Below, piece after piece: positions 56,830-64,000 of a stretch of 64,000 nucleotides of DNA. Under the pieces are notes generated by a model. That model did no database searches and was not told the origin of the DNA. It saw nothing but the letters and a program-made list of their open reading frames with translations. The stretch's first letter is position 1. Every line of letters starts with the position of its first letter. Origin of the DNA: Panthera uncia (lineage: Eukaryota; Chordata; Mammalia; Carnivora; Felidae); NCBI RefSeq assembly GCF_023721935.1, contig NW_026057584.1:38139506-38203505 (forward strand), in the 5' to 3' direction. The position numbers were made by a program, and so were the translations under genes.

Positions 56830-57072
56830 GCCAGGGCAGCAGGCCAAGACCCGAGCGGCCGGCTCCGCCCCTCTCTCGCCTCGAAGGCTGCCGGACCATA
56901 TGCGCCTGCGGAACCTGAGCGCAGCGGCTGCGGCGCAGGCCGGGCCCGTTTCTCAGGAGGACGCCGCGTCGCTTTTCTCGCGCCGGGGGGTTAGGTAAAA
57001 TCTAGGAAGTCTCGCTTTTTCCGGTTTTCTGTCCTGGTTCTTGTTGCTGCGTATTCGCACCCCGAAGCAGGA
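56830..57072 (+). promoter_or_regulatory. GTF3C3: GC-rich (CpG-island-like) promoter and 5' UTR of GTF3C3
   Basis: This is the only strongly GC- and CpG-rich stretch in the window. It has a GC box (CTCCGCCCC, 56863-56871), no TATA box, and TTTTTCCGG with an ETS-type core near 57016. It lies directly before the GTF3C3 start codon. This is the expected architecture of a housekeeping promoter. The start site itself is not determined. A 32-codon upstream ORF (56900-56998) would be included if transcription starts before 56900. Confidence 0.8.
56900..56998 (+). other. Candidate upstream ORF in GTF3C3 5' region (32 codons)
   Basis: ATG at 56900 (ACCATATGC context, weak) reads 32 codons, Ala- and Arg-rich, to TAA at 56996-56998. 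It is not in frame with a fusion to the main ORF. It matters only if transcription starts upstream of 56900. Confidence 0.3.
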
Positions 57073-57174
57073 ATGTCGGGTTTCAGCCCAGAGCTCATCG
57101 ACTACCTGGAAGGGAAGATCTCCTTTGAGGAGTTCGAAAGGCGGAGAGAAGAGAGAAAAACCCGCGAGAAGAAA
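57073..57174 (+). CDS. GTF3C3: GTF3C3 exon 1 coding part
   Basis: The 34 codons run from ATG at 57073 to the donor GTGAGG at 57175. The start is fixed by homology (MSGFSPELIDYL) and by its position directly after the GC-rich promoter. Confidence 0.95.
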
Positions 57175-60100
57175 GTGAGGCGATGGCCAGGCCAGGATGC
57201 CCCTCACTGTCGTGTCGCCCTAATGCAGCTAGATGTGGGGGACCCAGATGACCCCATTCGCTGTGATGGAGCGGGCCGGGACTTCCTAGCAGCTTCTTCC
57301 CCTTCTTACCCAAATGCGGGTTCTCACCTCTCATCCATGTGTTAATCTCCTCTTAAGAAATATCTCCCACCAAAAAGCTTGTCTTTGTGGTAACCTCTTC
57401 TCTGTCTCTCTTCCCTCCTCCCCCACCCCCCTCCTCCCCCACCCCGTCAGTGTTTCTGATTCTAGTAGTAGTTTTGCCACCGATTCTTTTTGTGTTCGGG
57501 TGAGCAACTCACCTCTCTTCTTTAGGCCTCAGTTTATTTTTAAACCGAGGGGTTCGAGCTCACATTTCTGAGGAGTCTCCCAGTGGTGTGATGTAATCTT
57601 CCACAAGAAAGCGAGTTTTCTTTTCCGATAAAATCTTCATTCATATTTTTTGATACTTAGAATATCTGAACTTTACATATCCTCTCACTTATAAGAAGTC
57701 CGAAGGAAAACAAATATTGCACTCTTTGAAATTAATTGGTGGATTCGTTCCTAATTCATGCACCTAATAAAGACCCATCTCTTTTCATTTAAAAAGCTAG
57801 GATATAATGTGTAGATTCATGAAATAATCCAGATGTAGTAAATTATTTTTTACAAGTGACTGATTCAGACAGTCGTGAGGGATGAGACTATGAAATGCTT
57901 TGACAGTATTCAAACTTATGTAAAGCTCAAGTTTTATAGAAATAGAAAATGAGGCAAATGCCCTATTCCCATCTGGAGAGAACTAAATCTGCATTATTTT
58001 TTGGAATCATTAATTTTCAATCACAGAGTGTTCAGGAAAAAGGAAAGTTATCAGTTGAAGAAAATCCACATGACTCTGAAGTTCCATCATCATCAGGAAT
58101 TGACTCCAGCAAATCGCAGGACAATGAGGTCAATGAAGGTATGTTAAAATCATTTGCTACTTGCATTAAATGTTACGACTACCTAATAATTTAATGAAAA
58201 CATTGTTTTTTCATTGCAGTGGTATTCTGGATTATCTAGTTTGTCAGTAGCATAATTATAGTGTGTGGCATATAATAGGTGCTCAATAAATATTTGATGA
58301 GGTTTTGAATATGGTGATGGTTAGTTTTATGGGTTATTTTTGTGGAAAAGTATTTCAAATTGACATCAGTATTTGGGAGCCTTTGTAGAGTCACTGTTTT
58401 TTAAACTGGCCCTTTTGGTTACTAATATTTCCAGACTGTACTCCCCCAGTGGTAATGATTTATGCTTCTAAACAAAGTAGCTTCCAAACCACTGCATTAG
58501 TCATAGGAGATAAGATAAAAAATGCCAGTGTGGAAGTCCAGTTGGCTGCCCCAGATGGGTCTTTACACACAGTATAGATTTCTTGGTATACTGCCTCTTT
58601 CGAGAATCCAGTCCTCAGCTCTGCAAGTGCAGATACCAGATTTGGTTAGTCCCATCTAATTACAGCCATCAGAGTCTAATTGATGAACGTTTGCAAATTC
58701 ATTAATTTCCAGTGATTGACATACCTTCCTCATGAACAGAATACTGATAATAGTTCATAGTATCCATTTACCCATGACAAGTTATGTGGGATACTGAAAT
58801 GTCAATTAGAATGTAGCTTTGTGTATAGTATCTGAATGAGAACTAAATTAAACTTTCTAGTTCTAGGGGGTAGAAGTAGAGGCTGGTTCTTTTCCCTGTG
58901 AATAACTCTTTTTACACAGAGTTTACATGCAGAAAACCAGCTTTATTCCTGCCTCCTTGGACCAAGTGGAGGTTTCTATTGCTGATAGAAAACTACAAGT
59001 AATTTTTGTATATTAACCTTGTATCCAGGAACCTTGCTTAATTCATGTATTCTGGCAGTATGTATGTATATTCTTTTGGATCTTCTGTGTACATATTCTT
59101 ACATTTATTTAGGATGTTCACAATTCTTGAAGCTGGTCATTAATGACTTTTTAAGAATGATTACTTATTTGTTGTTCAGAATATGTGGGTTTTTAAAAAT
59201 TTTTGTCCTTCCTCAAACATATTAACTATCTTGTCTATCCAGCATCTTTGGGATTTGACGTATTTCATGTAAGTGAATAAGCTTGCAAGTTTTTTAATAC
59301 AATTATGTAAAATTATATAAAATGTATGTAAAATTTTAACTGTTTCATTGGAGTTTTTCTAAAATATGTTACATGCCTCTGCTTTAACAGAAAATTGGCC
59401 TCAAACTTAAGCATTACATGATCATTTAAGGTTATCATTATGAACTTGCAAAAATTATTGTACTATAGTGGCATCCTCAGATACAAATGAATTATGTCAT
59501 ATTATTTTGTTCCTGAAATGATAATACTATTTTAATAATAGCATCTATTAAGCTTTTACTGTATCCTGGGCATTATTCTAAGTGCATATATATAAAAACT
59601 CACCTCATCCTTAGAGTAAGCCTAAAGCAGACATTATTATTATGGTACTGTATTTATTTATCTACCTATTTATTTAAATGGTACAACCACTATTTATGTA
59701 TGTTTGTGTGTATGTATGTATGTATATAAGCTCTGTGCTCAGCATGGGGCTTGAACTCCCAACCCCAAGATCAAGAGTTCTTTGGTCTTTCTGACATTAT
59801 TATTTAAAAAAAAATTTTTTTTTAATCTTTATTTATTTTTGAGAGAGAGAGAGAGAGTACAAGTGGGGGAGGAACAGACTAGGGAGACACAGAATCTGAA
59901 GTAGGCTCCGGGCTCCGAGGTGTCAGCACAGAGTCCGATGTGAGGCTCGAACTCACGAACCATGAGATCATGACCTGAGCCAAAGTCAGACGCTTAACTG
60001 ACTGAGCCACCCAAATGCCCCTGTCAGACATTATTATTAACTTCTTTTACAAATGAGGAAACTGAGGTTCAGAGAGCTTCAGTAATTTACCCAAGGTTAT

Positions 60101-62011
60101 ACAGTTAGTGATAATTGGAGATGAAGTTTGAAATCAGACAGCTTGACTCTGGAGGCCTTATCTTTAATCACTATGCTATGCCACCTGGTGTGTACCATCA
60201 GACTTGTTTAGTTTTTAGGTCTGTGTCTTACAGTTCTTTTATTTTTTTTTCCTCTCTGCTTTTAAGTGGTAACTATGTACACTTCTGATTTCCCACTTAA
60301 TTCTCCTGTACATCTTAATTTTTTTTTTTCAATAACTATGTACACTTCTGATTTCCCACTTAATTCTCCTGTACATCTTAATTTTTTTTTTTTCAACGTT
60401 TTTTATTTATTTTTGGGACAGAGAGAGACAGAGCATGAACGGGGGAGGGGCAGAGAGAGAGGGAGACACAGAATCGGAAACAGGCTCCAGGCTCCGAGCC
60501 ATCAGCCCAGAGCCCGACGCGGGGCTCGAACTCACGGACCGCGAGATCGTGACCTGGCTGAAGTCGGACGCTTAACCGACTGCGCCACCCAGGCGCCCCT
60601 CTCCTGTACATCTTAATGAGGCCTAAAGGTTGAGTCAGCAGTTCCTACAGAGTAAAATATATGACTTTGTAACAGATTTCTTCTTTGGGTTGTGTTTTGG
60701 AATGTTTGTTCTCTACTTTTACTTTCAGAAAATACTGGATTCTTTTTTTTCCCTTTTGACTACCGAGTGTTCTAATGGGTTTTTGTTTGTTTGTTGGCAA
60801 TCTCCATGTGTCTTTCTTCAGGAGAAACATCAGATGGAGTCAGTAAATCAGTTCACAAGGTCTTTGCTTCCATGCTTGGGGAGAATGAAGATGATGAGGA
60901 GGAAGAGGAAGAAGAAGAAGAAGAGGAAGAAGAAACACCTGAGCAACCCACTGCAGGAGATGTGTTTGTATTGGAGATGGTTCTCAATCGTGAAACCAAG
61001 AAGATGATGAAAGTAAATAATTTATTTTAGTCTTTATAAACATAATGTAAAAATGTGACATAGTAATCGAAAAAGAAATCTTTAAATTATACGTATATCC
61101 GGAAAGAATTCAAACTGTAAAAAAGGAAATATCATGAGACAACTGTTACGTTTCTTTTTTTTTTTCTTTTTATTTATTTTGAGAGAGAGAGCCTGTAAAC
61201 ATGAGCAGGGAAGGGACAGAAACAGAGGATCCAAAACAGGCCAGCGAGATCATGATCTGAGCTGAAACCAAGAGTCAGACGCTTAACTGACTGAGCCACC
61301 TACTTTCTTATGTTTCACCTTAGAGATTTTTTAAAATGTAAAACCTTAATTATTGCATGTGTCAAAATATGCTATAGTTTTGCTATTAAAAGTTCCATAT
61401 TATAACTTTTTAACCAACTTTCTTCTGAGTAGATAAATTAGAAAGAAGGAGGATCTTCAGTAGGTTATAAGTTTAGTGGCACATAAATCCATTTTGCAAC
61501 ATCAGGTTCTACATTTGTTATTATTCTAGTTAGTAATTAATAATTCTTGACCACTTTGATTTTTACTTTCTTTATATACTTCACTGTGATTTGAACTTTC
61601 TACTTAGGAAGTTTGTTTTAGTTTTCTGAGGTGTTCCTTTTTGGAGAATGTTATAGAATATTTCTTTTTCTTGTTGAGATTAGTTTTAGACTTTTTCCTG
61701 AAATATAGACTTTAATATTAATGGGTTAGAATTATAGTCATTTAGTCCTTATTTCTCAATTTAGAATATTGAGAAATTTTAAAGGGAAATTTCAGTTTCA
61801 TTATGTTCTGCATTTATTAATTTGGTTGGAATTGAAATCTAAGACACTACTGTATTTTAGTCTAAATGTCATTTTTTTTCTATACAGGAGAAAAGACCTC
61901 GAAGTAAACTTCCCAGAGCTCTGAGGGGTCTCATGGGTGAAGCCAACATTCGCTTTGCTCGAGGAGAACGAGAGGAGGCGATATTGATGTGCATGGAAAT
62001 CATAAGACAAG
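57073..62011 (+). CDS. GTF3C3: GTF3C3 (TFIIIC102 subunit), N-terminal 176 residues, exons 1-4
   Basis: GTF3C3 is the 102 kDa TPR subunit of TFIIIC, the nuclear factor that binds the A and B boxes of tRNA genes and recruits TFIIIB and RNA polymerase III. Exons are 57073-57174, 58027-58138, 60822-61012 and 61888-62011. All have AG/GT borders with phases that join (0, 1, 0), and the last ends in phase 1. Exon 1 encodes MSGFSPELIDYLEGKI then EFERRREERKTREKK, a charged helix. Exon 2 encodes a Ser-rich acidic linker. Exon 3 encodes KVFASMLGENEDD followed by 13 consecutive Glu and TPEQPTAGD. Exon 4 encodes KRPRSKLPRALRGLMGEAN and EREEAILMCMEIIRQ, which begins the first TPR. The sequence matches the N-terminus of human GTF3C3 as I know it. 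The remaining TPRs lie beyond the right edge. Confidence 0.96.
57175..58026 (+). other. GTF3C3: GTF3C3 intron 1
   Basis: The 5' part is GC-richer, with a C/T-rich run (57405-57450). No repeat or gene is recognised. The open frame running through exon 1 into it (to 57345) is intron read-through. Confidence 0.6.
58027..58138 (+). CDS. GTF3C3: GTF3C3 exon 2
   Basis: The acceptor is TTTCAATCACAG and the donor is GTATGT at 58139. The exon encodes SVQEKGKLSVEENPHDSE and the Ser/Asp-rich linker ending NEVNE, with one base of a Gly codon. Confidence 0.94.
58995..59130 (-). repeat. Old L1 ORF2 fragment, antisense
   Basis: TTTTTGTATATTAACCTTGT, ATCCAGGAACCTTGCTTAAT and TCATGTATTCTGGCAGTATG match the antisense ORF2 phrase that also occurs at 63775-63840. 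Confidence 0.6.
59725..59781 (-). mobile_element. Short tRNA-type SINE fragment
   Basis: TATAAGCTCTGTGCTCAGC, ATGGGGCTTGAACTCCCAAC and AAGATCAAGAGTTC are the reverse B-box region. The head is missing, and a (GTAT)n run lies just left. Confidence 0.65.
59801..60020 (-). mobile_element. SINEC-type element inside MIR
   Basis: The reverse copy ends GAGCCACCCAAATGCCCC. CTGACATTATTATT on the left and CAGACATTATTATT on the right are the duplication, taken from the MIR. Confidence 0.9.
60270..60396. repeat. 63-base tandem duplication at the edge of a SINE
   Basis: Units 60270-60332 and 60333-60396 are identical except for one T in the T-run (11 versus 12). Each unit includes CTATGTACACTTCTGATTTC, the SINE target site CTCCTGTACATCTTAAT, the SINE poly(T) tail and CAA. 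Confidence 0.95.
60383..60599 (-). mobile_element. Young SINEC element, 220 bases before GTF3C3 exon 3
   Basis: The near-consensus reverse copy ends GCGCCACCCAGGCGCCCC. The duplication CTCCTGTACATCTTAAT occurs at 60366 and 60601 and, because of the tandem duplication, also at 60303. Confidence 0.93.
60822..61012 (+). CDS. GTF3C3: GTF3C3 exon 3, contains poly-Glu tract
   Basis: The acceptor is TTTCTTCAG and the donor is GTAAAT at 61013. The exon encodes ETSDGVSKSVHKVFASML, an acidic run (Asp-Asp then 13 Glu, GAA/GAG codons near 60896-60934) and FVLEMVLNRETKKMMK. Confidence 0.95.
61155..61301 (-). mobile_element. SINEC element, internally deleted and lacking its head
   Basis: The T-rich tail, TATTTATTTTGAGAGAGAG and AACTGACTGAGCCACC are in reverse. 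The final GCGCCCC-type head is missing and about 30 internal bases are lost. Confidence 0.85.
61888..62011 (+). CDS. GTF3C3: GTF3C3 exon 4
   Basis: The acceptor is TTCTATACAG and the donor is GTGTTT at 62012. The exon encodes EKRPRSKLPRALRGLMGE and IRFARGEREEAILMCME, ending after one base of the next codon. The following exon is outside the window. Confidence 0.95.
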
Positions 62012-62971
62012 GTGTTTTCTGTAGGGGGGATTATTGACAATAGCAGTTTAATAGTGTGTCTTAAAACAAGTGGAGGAGCACTTCACTGTACTATTTGGAA
62101 AAAATATTCAGAAGCTTGGAAATGATTATGATAATAGTGATTTGCCATTTTTCATATTCAGTAGAAATCATTACCAAGAAAATGAAAATCATAGAGTATG
62201 ACTTAATGAAGTATTAATATTTATTGAACTCTTATAGCCTTTTTTTTGTTTTTGTTTGTTTTTTAATGTTTCATTTTGGGGTTTTTAGACTTTTGGAGCA
62301 TTAGTGTTTTTTAAATATGACACGTGTTGAAACCACTTAAAAAGTGTTCTTTTTTTTCTTTCATTTTCCAGATTAGGCAGAGCTAGATTATTTTAATCTA
62401 CTTTTTGGTAAAAGACACAATTTACATATATCATTTTTCATTAAACTGCAAATCTTGGGCTCATTGGAGGATATCTTCAGAAGTGACTCTTTGATTAATC
62501 ACTTGTATTTGTCATTTTGTTTTCCTGATGTGTTGCCAAATGGTGACCTGCGTAGTGGCTTGGGTAATTGTAATACAGTAAACTGTTCATTTATCTTTTC
62601 AGTATTTTGGCATTTCATTTTATCTAGGCAAGGGTCCTTTTAGAGGTCTTTGGTTTTTTCTTTGTTAATTTTATTTTTTTCATCATGATAAATGTACTCT
62701 TTAATCCCTATACCCTCTTACTCACCCCTATCCCCTGACCCACCTCCTTTCTGGTAACCATCAGTTTGTTCTCTATTAAGAATCTGTTTTTTTGGTTTCT
62801 CTCTCTCCCTTTTTCTTTGCTCATTTGTTTTGTTTCTTAAATTCCAGATATGAGTGAAATCATATGGTATTTGTCTTTCTCTGACTGACTTATTTCACTT
62901 AGCTTTATACTCTCTAGCTCTATCCGTATTGCAGATGGCAAGATTTCATTTTTTTTTATGGCCAAATAATA

Positions 62972-62994
62972 CTCACACACACACACACACACAC
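62972..62994. repeat. (CA)n microsatellite
   Basis: A short CA run lies within the antisense L1, at the place of the usual TATATA stretch of the element. Confidence 0.9.
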
Positions 62995-63171
62995 CATCTT
63001 CTTTATCCATTCATGTATTGATGGACATTTGGGCAGTTTCCATGGTTTGGCCGTTATAAATAATGCTGCTATAAACATTGAGGTGTATGTATCCCTTCAA
63101 ATTAGTGTTTTTGTATTTTTTGGGTTAATAGTAATACAATTACTGAGTCATAGGGTAGTTCTGTTTTTATT

Positions 63172-63370
63172 TTATTTTTAAAGTTTATTTATTTATTTTG
63201 AGAGAGCAAGTGAGTGGGGGAGGGGCAGAGAGAGAGGGAGAGAGAATTGCAAGCAGGCTCCATGCCTAGTGCAGAGCCTGATGTGGGGTTTGATCCTACA
63301 ACTGCAAGATCATGACCTCAGCCAATATCAAAGAGTTGGTTGCCCACCTCACTGAGCCACCCAGGTGTCT
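63172..63370 (-). mobile_element. SINEC-type element inside L1
   Basis: The reverse copy has TTTATTTATTTTGAGAGAGC and ends GAGCCACCCAGGTGTC. Confidence 0.9.
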
Positions 63371-63383
63371 GCCCCCCTCCCCC

Positions 63384-63475
63384 TTTTTTTTTTAATAAGC
63401 TCTACACCCTACATTGGACTCATGACTCTGAGATCTGGAGCCACATGCTTTACCAGCTGAGCCAGCCAGGTGCCC
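63384..63475 (-). mobile_element. Short tRNA-type SINE
   Basis: T-run then AATAAGCTCTACACCCTACA, GACTCATGACTCTGAGATC and the head GAGCCAGCCAGGTGCCC, all in reverse. Confidence 0.82.
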
Positions 63476-63541
63476 TTGGGATTGTTTTCTTGATTTCACT
63501 TTCTGCTGCTTCATTATTAGTATATAGGAATGCAACAGATT

Positions 63542-63758
63542 TAAAAAAAAATTTTTTTTTAACGTTTATTTTTTTTTTGAGACAGAGACAGAGCATGAAC
63601 GGGGGAGGGTCAGAGAGAGGGAGACACAGAATCAGAAACAGGCTCCAGGCTCTGAGCTGTCAGCACAGAGCCCGACACGGGGCTTGAACTCACAGACCCC
63701 GAGATCATGACCTGAACCGAAGTCGGCCGCTTAACCGACCGAGCCACCCAGGTGCCCT
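63542..63758 (-). mobile_element. Young SINEC element inside L1
   Basis: The near-consensus reverse copy ends GAGCCACCCAGGTGCCC. The 15-base duplication GGAATGCAACAGATT occurs at 63527-63541 and 63759-63773. Confidence 0.95.
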
Positions 63759-64000
63759 GGAATGCAACAGATTGATATACGTTGATTTGTATCCTGTGAC
63801 TTTACTGAATTCATTTATCAGTTGTAATAGTTTTTTGGTGGAGTCTTCAGGGCTTTCTGTATATAGTATCAAGTCATCTACAAATAGAGTTTTATTTCTT
63901 CCTTACCAGTTTGGATGCTTTTTATTTCTTTATATTGTCTAATTACTGTGGCTTGGACTTCCAGTACTATGTCGAATAAAAGTGATGAGAGTGGACATCC

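Larger units (their letters stand above)
59531..60188 (-). repeat. MIR element split by SINE insertions
   Basis: Left piece 59531-59655 (ATCTATTAAGCTTTTACTGT, GGGCATTATTCTAAGTGC). Right piece 60022-60188 (TTTTACAAATGAGGAAACTG, TTTACCCAAGGTTATACAG). The pieces are collinear parts of one reverse MIR, separated by two reverse SINE copies. Confidence 0.75.
58139..60821 (+). other. GTF3C3: GTF3C3 intron 2, repeat-rich
   Basis: It contains an antisense L1 piece, a MIR split by later SINEs and two reverse SINEs (all listed). 58140-58990 has no supported feature except a weak MIR-like GGCATATAATAGGTGCTCAA near 58267. Confidence 0.6.
62012..64000 (+). other. GTF3C3: GTF3C3 intron 4 (runs off the window)
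   Basis: 62012-62650 holds T-rich unassigned sequence. From 62655 it is antisense L1 with three reverse SINEs. No further GTF3C3 exon is seen in the window. Confidence 0.6.
62655..64000 (-). mobile_element. L1 fragments, antisense, interrupted by three SINEs
   Basis: The pieces are 62655-63170 (L1 3' UTR and ORF2 end: TGAAATCATATGGTATTTGT, AGATGGCAAGATTTCATTTT), 63476-63541 and 63759-64000 (ORF2 phrases such as TCAAGTCATCTACAAATAGA). The jump between the first and second piece skips ORF2 sequence, so this is either a deletion or two copies. Confidence 0.82.

Noticed and set aside
57073..57345. 90-residue ORF starting at the GTF3C3 ATG
   Set aside because: Only the first 34 codons are coding; the rest reads through the GTGAGG donor into intron 1.

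Overview
The window is mammalian nuclear DNA, and the repeats point to a carnivore, most probably a cat-family species. It carries more than 40 copies, in both orientations, of a tRNA-Lys-headed SINE that opens near GGGGCGCCTGGGTGGCTCAG, has a TC-rich body and ends in AAATAAATAAAC plus a poly(A) tail. This matches the CAN-SINE/SINEC family in its felid form. The species call is an inference from the repeats; no database was searched.

Three protein-coding genes lie on the + strand in the order PGAP1, C2orf66, GTF3C3. As I recall, this is the gene order and common orientation of human chromosome 2q33.1. (1) Positions 1 to about 23,850 hold the 3' part of PGAP1: eight coding exons between 5613 and 15182 give the last 333 residues, followed by what looks like an 8.6 kb 3' UTR. 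PGAP1 is the ER-membrane enzyme that removes the acyl chain from GPI inositol. (2) Positions about 46,120 to 51,220 hold C2orf66, a small secreted protein of unknown function: a likely non-coding first exon, two coding exons (99 residues) and a 3' UTR exon. (3) From about 56,830 a GC-rich promoter leads into GTF3C3, which encodes the TFIIIC102 subunit of the RNA polymerase III factor TFIIIC. Its first four coding exons (176 residues) are present and the rest lies beyond the right edge.

The intergenic stretch 23.9-46.1 kb and the introns are filled with SINEs, L1 fragments of several ages, L2, MIR, one Tigger-type DNA transposon and microsatellites. I saw no credible coding gene among the many short open frames there; most are SINE or L1 translations or chance ORFs. 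The three genes do not form a pathway. PGAP1 works in GPI-anchor maturation, C2orf66 is secreted, and GTF3C3 works in Pol III transcription, which incidentally is the system that transcribes tRNA-derived SINEs.

I found no undescribed biological system. The observations worth a second look concern genome rearrangement: two L1 3' ends fused head to head with about 645 bp inverted arms; a 120 bp segment copied in inverted orientation into a SINE; a SINE insertion that duplicated the probable C2orf66 polyadenylation signal; a dimeric SINE inside a single target-site duplication; a 63 bp tandem duplication at a SINE edge; and a tailless half-tRNA-Thr retrocopy with clear target-site duplications. 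Repeat boundaries given here are usually good to about 10 bases.
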